Source: an uncultured Desulfobulbaceae bacterium (lineage in GTDB: Bacteria; Desulfobacterota; Desulfobulbia; Desulfobulbales; Desulfobulbaceae). Taken from it: DNA of 64,000 nucleotides. Position numbers and translations under genes: made by a program. Shown here one piece after another: positions 37,316 to 46,458 of the stretch. The stretch spans positions 39,384 through 103,383 of the forward strand of contig CAMYLK010000011.1 in assembly GCA_947259225.1 (NCBI GenBank). The letters run 5' to 3'. The first letter of the stretch is position 1; each line of letters begins with the position of its first letter. The notes beneath the pieces are model-generated. The model had not been told where the DNA came from and did no database searches. It worked only from the letters and a program-made list of their open reading frames with translations.

Positions 37316-39687
37316 TTCTGTTTTCTGATAAGCATTTGAAGTTCATAAGGAAGAGGATACCCTTTTTGGGCAGCCTTTTCTAAATATTGTCTTGCTTCTT
37401 CGCTTTTGCCAACGTCATATAATGCCAAAGCAAGGTTGAAGAGAGCTGCCGGGTTGTCGGGTGAGAGTTTAACTTCCTCGCGAAAATAGCCGAGAGCCTC
37501 ATTCAATTTTCCCTGCTGTGCCATGGATACTCCCAAATTACCATGAATTTCAGGAAGCATTTGATCCAAACGCAACGCCTCTCTAAAGTGTTTTTCGGCC
37601 TCATCCGCTTTCTGCAGGTAAAGGAGAGCAAGACCTAAATTGTTATGGGCCTCGGCATAATCTGCTTTGATATCAATTGCCTTCTCATAGTAATTGATCG
37701 ATTCCTGAAGCCTCCCCTCTTCTTTTAGAATATTTCCCATATTATTGAGTGCTTCAACGTCTTGAGGGGCAATCTTGAGTGCTTGGGCAAGATCCTGAAC
37801 AGCTTCATTCGTTCTTCCCTGCCTGGCTAATAATATCCCCAGGGTTGTATAGGCTGCTGCCGAGTCGGGATTGAGCCTGATTATTTCCCGGTAATGTGTT
37901 TCAGCTTCATCCATGCGGCCAAGTTTTTCAAGAATCCTACCCAGTTCAAGATGGACCTCTTCTGCAAGATGGGCCTCTTCTTTCTTTAAATCAGTCTTCA
38001 GAATTTTTTCAAAATATTCGAGTGCCTCATCATTTCTCCCAAGTTCTGCTAAAAAATATCCCATCTTGCCTAAGACCGATACTGTTTCGGGGTTAAGCTG
38101 CAGCGCCTTACGATATATATTTTCCGCTTCCTGTGCTTTTCCCAGTTTTTGCAGGACAAAGGCCATGGGTTCATATACATCTTTTTCTAGTTCAAATTCC
38201 GGCTCCCGTTCAAGCGCATTGGTAAAATAAACCAATGCCTCCTGCCATTTATTCTGTCTCATCAGCAGGAAGCCATACTTGAAATGGGCCAGAGCTAACC
38301 CTGGATTAAGCTGCAGGCTCCTCCGGTAATGTTCTGCCGCCTTATCAAATTGATCCTCAGTCAAAAAGACATCACCAACGATCGAGTGTGCCATCCAGCT
38401 GTTCTCATTGATATTCAAGGTATGCGAGAAAAGGGTCATGTCGTCTTTCCAGAGTGAGACCTGATGCCAGGCAAGCACCATAAAGACAAAAAGCACTATC
38501 GAAGCAATAGAGATCAAGATTTTTTTCAGATAATACCACCGTTTGATAATGTCTGCCGCCCCCCAGGCAAGCATGATAAAAAGCCCTATATGAGGCACAT
38601 AACTGTATCGGTCTGCTACCGCAAAATCACCGAAAACAATAATACCGCAGACCGGGAACAGCGTACCCATGTACCAGAACCAACCAATCGTCAGATAGGG
38701 AAGCCTGTTGAACTGCTTGAGGACCAGGAAAGTAGAGAGTGAGAGTATCAGCAGGGCAGTTAGTGGTTGCCAGATGGGCAGTGTGCCTGGATGGACATAG
38801 GGAATGGCCAGGTTATGGGGCCAGAACATTTTGGTGATATAAAAAATATAGGCTACCGGAACATTTGATAACCTGGAGGCGAAAGAATATTCCTCCAGGG
38901 GATGGACGGCGCCAATTGACTTCTGGGTTATAAAGGCTACGACACTGGCAACAATCAGTATCAGGAAAAAAGGTACTTTTTCCCTGATTAAAGCAAGAAA
39001 GGCAAGCAATTGTCGCTTCAAGTTACGCTTATCCCAGGTCAGAAGCTGTATTCTTTTGAGGGGCCAATAGTCAAGGAGCAGGAGTACAAAGGGCAGGGTG
39101 AGCAGCATGGGTTTGGACATGAGGCCCAGGCAGAAAAACAGGAGTGCGAGCACATAGTTCCATATTGTCTTATTTACTACATAACGGTAATAGGCCCCTA
39201 TGGTCAGCAGCCAGAAAAAGGTTGAAAGAACGTCTTTTCGCTCGGTCACCCAGACCACTGACTCAACATGCATGGGGTGGAGCGCAAAGAGGGCCGCGAC
39301 AAACGCACTCTGCCAGAGTCCTCCGGTCATGGATTTGAGAATGTAAAACAGCAAAAGTGTATTCAGGATATGCAGGATGACATTGGTGACATGATAACCA
39401 CCGGCATTGAGGCCCCAAAGTTCAAATTCGAGGAGAAAAGTCACCCAGGTGAGCGGTATCCAATAGCCTGACTTTTCAATAGAATCTGTAAATGCCCACT
39501 GAAGACTGGTACGGTTCAGGCCTGTTTGAACAATGGGATTGGCTTCGACATAGAGGTGGTCATCAAAATCGATGAATTTAAAGTCATGCACCTGCCAGTA
39601 TACGGCCAAAGTTGAAATAACCAGTAAAAATACAATTAAGCGGCTCAGCTGCTTTGCAGATAAATTATCGAACCACGCATTGTTCAT
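37312..39687 (-). CDS. TMTC-like membrane glycosyltransferase with TPR repeats
   Basis: 791 residues. The first 420 hold about ten membrane helices with the protein-O-mannosyltransferase-like signature FKFIDFDDHLYV and ALHPMHVESVVWVTERKDVLS, found in TMTC/PMT-like (GT39/GT-C) enzymes. The rest is about nine TPR units (AAEHYRRSLQLNPGLALAHF, AENIYRKALQLNPETV, AETHYREIIRLNPDSA and so on). It may glycosylate exported proteins or carry a lipid-linked sugar step. It starts the reverse operon with the SGNH/TPR and DUF5989 genes. Only 463 bp separates it from the divergent CR gene at 40151. Confidence 0.86.
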   Translation of the reverse strand: MNNAWFDNLSAKQLSRLIVFLLVISTLAVYWQVHDFKFIDFDDHLYVEANPIVQTGLNRTSLQWAFTDSIEKSGYWIPLTWVTFLLEFELWGLNAGGYHVTNVILHILNTLLLFYILKSMTGGLWQSAFVAALFALHPMHVESVVWVTERKDVLSTFFWLLTIGAYYRYVVNKTIWNYVLALLFFCLGLMSKPMLLTLPFVLLLLDYWPLKRIQLLTWDKRNLKRQLLAFLALIREKVPFFLILIVASVVAFITQKSIGAVHPLEEYSFASRLSNVPVAYIFYITKMFWPHNLAIPYVHPGTLPIWQPLTALLILSLSTFLVLKQFNRLPYLTIGWFWYMGTLFPVCGIIVFGDFAVADRYSYVPHIGLFIMLAWGAADIIKRWYYLKKILISIASIVLFVFMVLAWHQVSLWKDDMTLFSHTLNINENSWMAHSIVGDVFLTEDQFDKAAEHYRRSLQLNPGLALAHFKYGFLLMRQNKWQEALVYFTNALEREPEFELEKDVYEPMAFVLQKLGKAQEAENIYRKALQLNPETVSVLGKMGYFLAELGRNDEALEYFEKILKTDLKKEEAHLAEEVHLELGRILEKLGRMDEAETHYREIIRLNPDSAAAYTTLGILLARQGRTNEAVQDLAQALKIAPQDVEALNNMGNILKEEGRLQESINYYEKAIDIKADYAEAHNNLGLALLYLQKADEAEKHFREALRLDQMLPEIHGNLGVSMAQQGKLNEALGYFREEVKLSPDNPAALFNLALALYDVGKSEEARQYLEKAAQKGYPLPYELQMLIRKQK

Positions 39688-40150
39688 GGGACAGGATAGA
39701 CTCGCTGAGATTTTTTTTGAATTTTGCCAAGCAGGGTAAATTTATAGCTCTTCAAGTTGTTTTATGAATGGAGAGATTGCTGATTGCTGGTGATTTTCGT
39801 TCTTCATTTGGTGGATTATTGATTTGAGAAAAATGGTAACCTCTTAATTCTAAATGAAATAAGTAAAAGTTGGTAGTTTAAAGTTGAAAGTTGACAGCAG
39901 CTCTACAACCCCAACCCTACCCCTCCCGAAGTCTCACTTCGCTTACTTACCTTCCCCAGGGGAAGAGGAAATTGACTAATGAAAAGGGGACAGTTCTTTA
40001 AAAGCAATTCTTTTTCCAAGTTTGTGGGGTAAGAAGCTGTGGATATAGGAACTTATAAGGACAGCGAATTTCCGCTATTGGTTTTTCCGTGAGAATAATT
40101 ATATAATTAATTATACAACTTCACGAAGCTATTTCCGATGAGGTGCGTCA
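39688..40150. other. 463-bp divergent gap with repeat fragments
   Basis: It holds the promoters of the glycosyltransferase operon and of the first CR gene. A repeat fragment lies at about 39928-39966 (CCGAAGTCTCACTTCGCTTACTTACC). A solo transposon-end-like GGGGACAGTTCTTTAAAA is at about 39986. No gene is seen. Confidence 0.6.
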
Positions 40151-41137
40151 ATGAAAAAATGGATTGCTGTACTGTTGTTTTTTCTCTTGTCTGCCCCCCT
40201 GATCTGCAAGGCAGGTATACCGGGGTTTATGAAGGCAAAAATGGGCACGCTTTCCGGTCAGGTAATAACCGAGGATGGCAAAGCGGTTCCTGGCGGGATT
40301 GTCTCCTTCTTTGACACGTCCAAAGGAATTCCGCCGCTTGTTGCCAATATGCACCGCATACCGGACATGGTTGGCCGCATGGGACCGGACGGTAAATTCA
40401 GCGTCAAGCTGCTGCCGGGTTCCTACTACATGGGTGCCCTGATTATTACCGATCCGGGTCGCGGCCTGGGGCCACCAAAGGAAGGAGAAACTTTTTACTT
40501 TGCCAGGGATGACAAGGGAAATTTACGTGAACTGATCATCGGAACCAAAGAGGAAAAAGATGCCGGCAAGGTAATCGCCGCCCTGCCTGATACCTTCCCC
40601 GTCGCCAAGAACCTTGTGACAATTGAAGGCAGGTTACTGCTGGAAGACGGTAAGCCTTTTGCAGGTGGAGTTGTTCTGGTCAAAACCAACATAGGTAATG
40701 AGCGGCCAGACTATGTTTCAAAACGTACTGGAGAAGAGGGTAAGTTTTTGTTGAAACTGCCGGCAAATACCCAGTATTATCTCCTGGGCAGGGAACGGGC
40801 AGTGGGGCGTGCTGTACCAGGGACCTATTTCGGTACCTATGGTTCTGAATCTCCAATCAGTGAAGGAGGAGCGGTGCCCATCGGCAACATCAGGCCGGCC
40901 CAGCCGGCAGGTGGTCTACCCCTGGAGGAGGGTGTTGAAATTGGCCCTGGAGATGACCTGCCGATAGCGGTAATGGGCAAGGCCGGTGAAACTTTGAGCG
41001 GGTATGATATAACGATGTTCAAGGTGCCGGTGCCTGGAGAGCAACGTGAAAAGCTTCAGGGAACCCTGGGCTTCGGTGATGAATTCAAGGCGAAAATGGA
41101 CAAAGTCATACCGCCTTCTCCAGCAAAGGAGAAATAA
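40151..41137 (+). CDS. Exported carboxypeptidase-regulatory-like protein (CR-1)
   Basis: 328 residues with a signal peptide (WIAVLLFFLLSAPLICKA). Two carboxypeptidase-regulatory/Cna-B-type beta-sandwich domains are seen. One is at about residues 30-105 (GTLSGQVITEDGKAVPGGIVSFF ... FSVKLLPGSYYMGALI). The other is at about 155-240 (VTIEGRLLLEDGKPFAGGVVLV ... FLLKLPANTQYYLLGRERAVG). The tail carries GKAGETLSGYDITMFKVPVPGE. It is a close paralog of 48041-49024. These folds usually serve as structural or binding modules. It is first in the forward arm of the envelope cluster. Confidence 0.8.
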   Translation: MKKWIAVLLFFLLSAPLICKAGIPGFMKAKMGTLSGQVITEDGKAVPGGIVSFFDTSKGIPPLVANMHRIPDMVGRMGPDGKFSVKLLPGSYYMGALIITDPGRGLGPPKEGETFYFARDDKGNLRELIIGTKEEKDAGKVIAALPDTFPVAKNLVTIEGRLLLEDGKPFAGGVVLVKTNIGNERPDYVSKRTGEEGKFLLKLPANTQYYLLGRERAVGRAVPGTYFGTYGSESPISEGGAVPIGNIRPAQPAGGLPLEEGVEIGPGDDLPIAVMGKAGETLSGYDITMFKVPVPGEQREKLQGTLGFGDEFKAKMDKVIPPSPAKEK

Positions 41138-41235
41138 ATATATTCTCGATTTTATGACATACTCTTACTGGATCCTGATTTGTCATGTGATTATTTTTAG
41201 AGTATTATAAACTTAATTTGACACGAAAAAGGCGA

Positions 41236-41264
41236 AAGGGGACAGAATTGCATTCTGTCCCCTT
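41236..41264. repeat. REP-like hairpin upstream of CR-2
   Basis: A perfect 13-bp stem (41236-41248 with 41252-41264) with a TGC loop, containing GGGGACAGAAT/ATTCTGTCCCC. It resembles a solo RAYT-type palindrome and sits 22 bp before the start codon of CR-2. It could affect read-through from CR-1. Confidence 0.75.
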
Positions 41265-41286
41265 AAAAATTATACGGGAGGTGGAT

Positions 41287-42639
41287 ATGCGTAACTTGCT
41301 AGTTGCACTGATGATGGTGATTATACCAGCAACCTGCCTGGCGGGCCAGCCTACATACCTGAAGAAAAGGATGGGTACGCTTACCGGCCAGATAATGTTA
41401 GAGGAGAATAAGCCCATGGCTGGGGGTATTGTCTCGTTTTTTAACGAGGAGACCGGTACCCCGCCGCAGCTGCACGGCAGTATCCGCGTGCCGGATGCAG
41501 TTGCCCGTGTTGAAAGCGATGGCCGATTCAACGCCAGACTGCTACCCGGAGCCTATTACATAGGAGCCCTGCATGTCACCGAACCCGGTAGAGGACCTGG
41601 ACCGCCAAAACCTGGCGAAAAGTTTTATTTTGCCGTGGATGATAAAAAAGCGCCCCGAACCTTTACAATCAAAACCAGGGAAGTTTTGGATATTGGACAG
41701 ATAACTGCCCTGCCTCCTGAAGAAATTACAGACAAAAGAATGTACCTTACCCTGGAAGGAGCGATTGTTGGTCCGGACGGTAAACCTTTTCCAAATGCTG
41801 TTGTTTTGGTAAAAAAAGACCCGAGTTCCATGCGGCCGGAATATGTCTCACAGCGCCTTGGTGAAGACGGCAGATTCAAACTGATGATACCTGGAGGCAC
41901 CTATTATCTCATGGCCCGCCAGGTAGAAGGAAGCTCTATTATGGGTCAGCCCACACCCGGGAGTTATGTGGGCACGTACGGTGTAGAAAAGGCACCCGTC
42001 GATGGGATACCAGGCAGTTCGGGACCGGCCGGTGGCATAATTCCACCAGTCGGGACTGGACCTCAACGCGCAGTGGGACCTGCCACCGGAATTTCTGCTG
42101 CTGCAGGGGTGGATGTTAAGGATGCCAAACCGATAATCGGTAAAGCGGGTGAAGTTGTTTCAGGCCTGACTATTAAGGTGTTTCCTATTTCAAGGCCCGG
42201 TGAAATAACAGCAGATAGCTATTTCAATCTCCTTGGCAAGGTACAGGACGGAAAAGGCAAACCTGTTGGCGGTATGCAGGTGCATGCCAAAAAGAATTTT
42301 TCAGAATTCAGGCCACCGTTCACCTCCGATGTTACAGATAAAGAAGGCAACTTTCAATTGAAACTGCCCACCGGTGCACAATATTATCTTCTGGCCAGGC
42401 CTGCGGCGATGGGCCCCCCGCAGACAGGGACACCCGTTGGTTATTATGGCCTGCAGAAACCTCTCAAAGAGCTGTTGGTGTTTTTAAATCCGGATTCTCC
42501 TGAATATAAAGAATACTTTCTACAGGCAAAGACAGTAACAGGAGAAGAGGATGAAACTGTCAAAGATGTTATAATTACGGTATTTCCTTTTGGGATAGAG
42601 GGTGAAAAAGGGATGATCCCGTTGCCTGGAAGAAAATAA
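41287..42639 (+). CDS. Exported carboxypeptidase-regulatory-like protein (CR-2)
   Basis: 450 residues from ATG 41287; GGGAGG lies just before it, and the upstream in-frame extension runs through the hairpin repeat. The signal peptide is LLVALMMVIIPATCLAG. There are three CR beta-sandwich units. The first two parallel CR-1 (GTLTGQIMLEENKPMAGGIVSFF; LTLEGAIVGPDGKPFPNAVVLV). The third is at about residues 325-400 (LLGKVQDGKGKPVGGMQVHAKKNF). Pro/Gly-rich linkers separate them (GIPGSSGPAGGIIPPVGTGP). It continues the CR run of the forward arm. Confidence 0.8.
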   Translation: MRNLLVALMMVIIPATCLAGQPTYLKKRMGTLTGQIMLEENKPMAGGIVSFFNEETGTPPQLHGSIRVPDAVARVESDGRFNARLLPGAYYIGALHVTEPGRGPGPPKPGEKFYFAVDDKKAPRTFTIKTREVLDIGQITALPPEEITDKRMYLTLEGAIVGPDGKPFPNAVVLVKKDPSSMRPEYVSQRLGEDGRFKLMIPGGTYYLMARQVEGSSIMGQPTPGSYVGTYGVEKAPVDGIPGSSGPAGGIIPPVGTGPQRAVGPATGISAAAGVDVKDAKPIIGKAGEVVSGLTIKVFPISRPGEITADSYFNLLGKVQDGKGKPVGGMQVHAKKNFSEFRPPFTSDVTDKEGNFQLKLPTGAQYYLLARPAAMGPPQTGTPVGYYGLQKPLKELLVFLNPDSPEYKEYFLQAKTVTGEEDETVKDVIITVFPFGIEGEKGMIPLPGRK

Positions 42640-42756
42640 GATTGAGATTTATGCCTGTATTTGGTACAGCAGTTTGACAGTTCTATTTGATGAATAATAA
42701 ATATGTACCTACTCTATTCTGCATAGGGTAAAATGTCTTGATATTTCTTTTGATTT

Positions 42757-42862
42757 GTCATTTCGAACGTAAGCGAGAAATCTTTACACTTACCTGACAA
42801 GATTTCTTGCTGTGCTCGAGGTAAGCGACCAAAGTGAGACTTCGAATGACAAGAAATGTCAG
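42757..42862. repeat. Intergenic repeat with inverted halves
   Basis: TTGTCATTTCGAACGTAAGCGAGAAATCTT ... GACTTCGAATGACAAG, a folding copy of the cluster's intergenic repeat. It directly precedes the CR/beta-helix fusion gene, so a start inside it is unlikely. Confidence 0.75.
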
Positions 42863-42880
42863 GGTATAATAAATGTTACG

Positions 42881-44965
42881 ATGTATTTAACTTTTTTTTC
42901 GCCTTTCTCCAGAATCTGGACGTGCAAAGTCATTCTCCTTTCGCTTCACACCCTTATAGGCTGGATTATAGTACTTGGCTTGTCAGTGGACATGTTTTCC
43001 CCGCTGACACTTCATGCTGAAACAGATACTGAACTGATCGAGATCGAAGGACGCATCTTTACCCGGCACGGTTCCCTTCCGGAAGCCGTGGCTGTTCTAT
43101 TTAAGAATTACAAAGACATCCCGGACAAGCCTTTCCTGGTTTCCCCGCCTGCAGACGCCTGGGGCATCTTCAGAATTTCAGTGCCTCCTGGACGCTACTA
43201 TTTTGCCGGTTATGGTTTATGGGAAGGAAAGGAATACAGGGCGTTCCACGGCAACAATCCGGTTTCCATCCAGCGCTTCAGCACCCGGATCGGCCTCATG
43301 GCCCAGCCGTTAAAGGAATCTGTACGGACAGAAGGTTCAGGAATACTGCGGGGAGTGGTCACCTTTAAAGGAAAACCCCTTACCAAGGGATATGTGACGG
43401 TTTATCACCCTGAAGCCGAAACATTCAAGGGCCTAGGCCTGAAGTCAGAATCGCTTGACAAGAACGGCAGGTTTGCCATGAAGCTCCCTCCAGGTGAGTA
43501 CGTGGTAACCGCAAAGAAAACGTCCAACAAGGGAAGCGAATCCGGCTTCGGCCCGCCCAAGCATGGTGATCTTATAGGTTATTTCCTTGATAACCCGGTA
43601 GAAATAACCGAAGAAGAGGATGTCAGCCTCGAAGTGCAGACCTTCCCAAGGGGTGATAGGCCATCCTTTGATGAAGTGACCAAGGTTGAGTACCTGAAAA
43701 CTGAATTCACCTCTGCCTTTGAGCTGGATGCTCTTGCCACATCAGGAATAAAAGGACGGGTAACGGATGTACAGGGTAATCCCATCAGTGACATTTTCAC
43801 ACTGGCCTACAAAACATCGGAACCTGTATTCCAGATGTTCCACTTAAGCCACGGCACCCCGTATATTACCTGGACTGATAAAAACGGCGAATTCTTCATA
43901 CCTCTGGAAGACCCGGGCAACTATTACGTGGTTGCCCGTGATACCCTGGGCAATGCTCCGCACCGGGATGAGTTATACGGCCTGTACCAGGGACACCCCA
44001 TGCACCGTGTCACATTTGCGCCGGGGCAGATGATCGAGAATATCGATATCATTGCCGGTGTTACCATGGACAGGTCCGAGAAGTACAAGGTCGGCTCCCA
44101 TGCCCCGCTGTTTTTTGAGAACAGGGAGATTGCGGGAGATTTGAGCATAACAGAGGATACGATCTGGTCAGGAGAGATAATCATCAACGGTGTTGTTTCT
44201 GTGCAGAGGGGAGTGACCCTCACCATTAAACCGGGCACAACCGTGAAGTTTAAAAAAATTGACAGGGATGGAAACCGCATTGGCGACGGGGAAATCCTGG
44301 TGGAAGGGAGACTTATCGCTGAAGGCGAGCCGGAAAATAAGATCGTGTTTACGTCTGCTGAGAAGAATCCTGCCCGTTTGGACTGGTCCTATATCAATAT
44401 CCTGTCTACCGGTGTAGAGAATATTTTTCGGCATTGCGTGTTTGAATACGGATTTTCCGGCATGCAGATCCATTATGCCAATGTCAAGGTGTATGACAGC
44501 CTGTTCTGGAAGGGTGGAGAAGGACTGCATTTCAACACGGCCAACCTGGAGGTCATTCACAACACAATGACCCAGAACGGGGTGGGGCTGAAATTTTCCA
44601 GGCTTGAAGGCGATGTACTGGTTGCCAATAATCTGATCTACAATAACGATATCGGTGTGCAGTTTACCCATCAGCATATCAATGCGGTTGATTTTGACAA
44701 TTTGCACAAGTATCTTGAGCCGCCGCTGTTTGTCTCCAATAATATCTTCGACAACACCAAGTACAATTTTTCCATGGGTGACCTCCAGGCCATCAGCATC
44801 AATGTAAAGAATAACTGGTGGGGCAGCATCAAGCCGGTGGAGATTGAGCCTACCATTTTTGATATGCATGATGACGACGAACTCGGAGAAGTGCAATTCG
44901 CTCCACAACTGACCGCACCTGTTTCCGACGTAGGTGTTCGTGAATCAGCCCTCAAGGACGGATAA
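42881..44965 (+). CDS. CR/beta-helix fusion protein
   Basis: 694 residues from ATG 42881, chosen because upstream sequence is repeat DNA. A long N-terminal hydrophobic stretch (VILLSLHTLIGWIIVLGL) acts as signal. Three CR units follow (IEIEGRIFTRHGSLPEAVAVLF; GILRGVVTFKGKPLTKGYVTVY; GIKGRVTDVQGNPISDIFTLAY). From about residue 415 a NosD-like right-handed beta-helix runs to the end: DTIWSGEIIINGVVSVQRGVTLTI, KIVFTSAEKNPARLDWSYINI, then short helix rungs and NNWWGSIKPVEIEPTIFD. It equals the separate genes at 54312-55466 and 53378-54307 joined in one frame. Confidence 0.82.
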   Translation: MYLTFFSPFSRIWTCKVILLSLHTLIGWIIVLGLSVDMFSPLTLHAETDTELIEIEGRIFTRHGSLPEAVAVLFKNYKDIPDKPFLVSPPADAWGIFRISVPPGRYYFAGYGLWEGKEYRAFHGNNPVSIQRFSTRIGLMAQPLKESVRTEGSGILRGVVTFKGKPLTKGYVTVYHPEAETFKGLGLKSESLDKNGRFAMKLPPGEYVVTAKKTSNKGSESGFGPPKHGDLIGYFLDNPVEITEEEDVSLEVQTFPRGDRPSFDEVTKVEYLKTEFTSAFELDALATSGIKGRVTDVQGNPISDIFTLAYKTSEPVFQMFHLSHGTPYITWTDKNGEFFIPLEDPGNYYVVARDTLGNAPHRDELYGLYQGHPMHRVTFAPGQMIENIDIIAGVTMDRSEKYKVGSHAPLFFENREIAGDLSITEDTIWSGEIIINGVVSVQRGVTLTIKPGTTVKFKKIDRDGNRIGDGEILVEGRLIAEGEPENKIVFTSAEKNPARLDWSYINILSTGVENIFRHCVFEYGFSGMQIHYANVKVYDSLFWKGGEGLHFNTANLEVIHNTMTQNGVGLKFSRLEGDVLVANNLIYNNDIGVQFTHQHINAVDFDNLHKYLEPPLFVSNNIFDNTKYNFSMGDLQAISINVKNNWWGSIKPVEIEPTIFDMHDDDELGEVQFAPQLTAPVSDVGVRESALKDG

Positions 44966-45000
44966 CAGGCAGTCTGGGAAGGCTTGCCCTGCTAAGCTTT

Positions 45001-45717
45001 ATGAACTCTCGAAATATTTTTTATATAGTTGTCGCCATTATTTTCATTCCACTGGTGAGTGGAAAAGCTGCCTTATCTGCAGAAACCATTACTACAGACA
45101 CAACATGGCAGGAAGACCGGATAATAACCGGTGACCTCATTATTCCGGATGGCATTACCCTGACCATCAGCAGCGGCGTCAGGGTGAAATTTAAAAACGA
45201 ACCTGTTGACCGAACATCCCCTGAAAACAGGAAACCTCACTCCAGAATCCTTGTACAGGGACACCTGGAGGTTGAGGGGGATGAAGGGAACCCGGTTGTT
45301 TTTTCAGCAATTGGAAAGGAGGGAGGTAATACCTGCTGGGCAGGTATCGTGGTGGATGACGGCAATGCCTGGATTCATGGGGCCCGAATCAAAGACGCCC
45401 ACACAGCGGTATATGTCAAACAGGGGTGGGCCAAACTTAAAAAATCGGTTATTATAGATAACAAATGCGGAATCATTGTTCAGGGTAAAAGCTGCGGCGT
45501 CAAAATTGAAATGAGTACCATAACCGGTAATGACTTTGGCCTGATAACTGGAAACGATGCGGTTGTCACCTTTCCCGAGAGCAAAATCAGGGGAAATAGT
45601 AGAAAAGACATAATTTCAGGTTCCGAAGGTATGACTTTACCCCGCTCATGCAGAGTTTCTTTTGATAATGGCTCGGCAAGTAATGTGAAGAACAACCCCG
45701 TACAGGGAATAGAATAA
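45001..45717 (+). CDS. Exported beta-helix protein (short)
   Basis: 238 residues with a signal peptide (FYIVVAIIFIPLVSGKAALSAE). A right-handed parallel beta-helix begins DTTWQEDRIITGDLIIPDGI, with ILVQGHLEVEGDEGNPVVFSA and repeated rungs (GAWIHGARIKD-like, AKLKKSVIIDNKCGIIV). It aligns by eye with the first third of the 834-residue protein at 57251-59755 (shared IPDGITLTI/VPQGITLTV, CWAGIVVDDG/AWAGIIVDGG). It lies 35 bp after the fusion gene and 19 bp before the OsmF-like gene. Confidence 0.78.
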   Translation: MNSRNIFYIVVAIIFIPLVSGKAALSAETITTDTTWQEDRIITGDLIIPDGITLTISSGVRVKFKNEPVDRTSPENRKPHSRILVQGHLEVEGDEGNPVVFSAIGKEGGNTCWAGIVVDDGNAWIHGARIKDAHTAVYVKQGWAKLKKSVIIDNKCGIIVQGKSCGVKIEMSTITGNDFGLITGNDAVVTFPESKIRGNSRKDIISGSEGMTLPRSCRVSFDNGSASNVKNNPVQGIE

Positions 45718-45736
45718 GGATAGAGAGGTATTGGCT

Positions 45737-46324
45737 ATGTTGTTAAGGTTTATGGCAGCCTGTATAATCACCATAAGTATTCTGGCCACTGGCACGGCCG
45801 ATGCGTGCGTGGGCCGCATCCTGCAGATCGGCGCCCTTGATACGCCGGACGGCAGAGTTATGGCTGAGGCCCTGGCTTTGATGATCAACGAACGCACCGG
45901 TACAACCATTGAGACCAACTATTTTGCCGACAGCGAAGCATTGTATACTGCGGTTGCAAAGGGAGAGATCGGCATCCTGATGGAAAACACCACCCGGGCC
46001 ATGGCTAAGTTGGGTCAACCGGTTATGATCGATTATGACAAGGCATACAAGGAAGCAAAAAAACGGTACCGCCAGGAATTGAACCTGGTATGGCTTGACC
46101 CGTTTAAATTCATAAACAATGTCCAGGATGATAAACCATGCCGGACAGCCACCCTGATCAGCAACGATGTTATGGAAGACTTTCCCGGCCTGCCCAGGCT
46201 GCTCAACAAACTTGCCAAGAGGGTAAATGATAAAGATTATACTGTACTGGTGGAAACCGTAAAGTCTGGTGAAGACCCGCACGGAACTGCCAAGGATTTT
46301 CTGAACACCAAAAAGCTGATCTGA
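45737..46324 (+). CDS. Short OpuAC/OsmF-like substrate-binding protein (copy 1)
   Basis: 195 residues from ATG 45737 (GAGAGG 8 nt upstream). After signal cleavage (GTADA|CVGR) the mature protein begins with Cys. The core resembles the glycine-betaine/choline-type binding domain (ILQIGALDTPDGRVMAEALALMINERTGTTIETNYFADSEALYTAVAKGEIGILMENT) but is short, and the C-terminus is KDFLNTKKLI. It is paired with 55661-56245. No permease or ATPase genes are nearby, so uptake through a standard ABC system is unproven. Confidence 0.78.
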   Translation: MLLRFMAACIITISILATGTADACVGRILQIGALDTPDGRVMAEALALMINERTGTTIETNYFADSEALYTAVAKGEIGILMENTTRAMAKLGQPVMIDYDKAYKEAKKRYRQELNLVWLDPFKFINNVQDDKPCRTATLISNDVMEDFPGLPRLLNKLAKRVNDKDYTVLVETVKSGEDPHGTAKDFLNTKKLI

Positions 46325-46377
46325 AAAGCCTTATCCTTCCAATATACTGGAATCAGAATCAGCCGTTTCCCTCACGA

Positions 46378-46416
46378 AAGTTCTGTCATTTCGACCAGAG
46401 GGGGAAATGACAATCA
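46378..46416. repeat. Intergenic repeat, 'gtcatttcgacc' type
   Basis: CTGTCATTTCGACCAGAGGGGGAAATGACAATC forms a hairpin between the convergent OsmF-like and PhnD-like genes and may double as a terminator. Confidence 0.65.
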
Positions 46417-46458
46417 CCCTAAACACCTAACAGTCTGACCTCCTGACAGCCTGAATCC

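Noticed and set aside
42812..42880. Upstream start for the CR/beta-helix fusion
   Set aside because: This stretch is intergenic repeat DNA with the gtcatttcga motif; the reading begins at 42881.
44168..44908. 246-codon reverse frame
   Set aside because: It is opposite the beta-helix half of the fusion gene; the long antisense frame is a by-product of repeat-like codon use.
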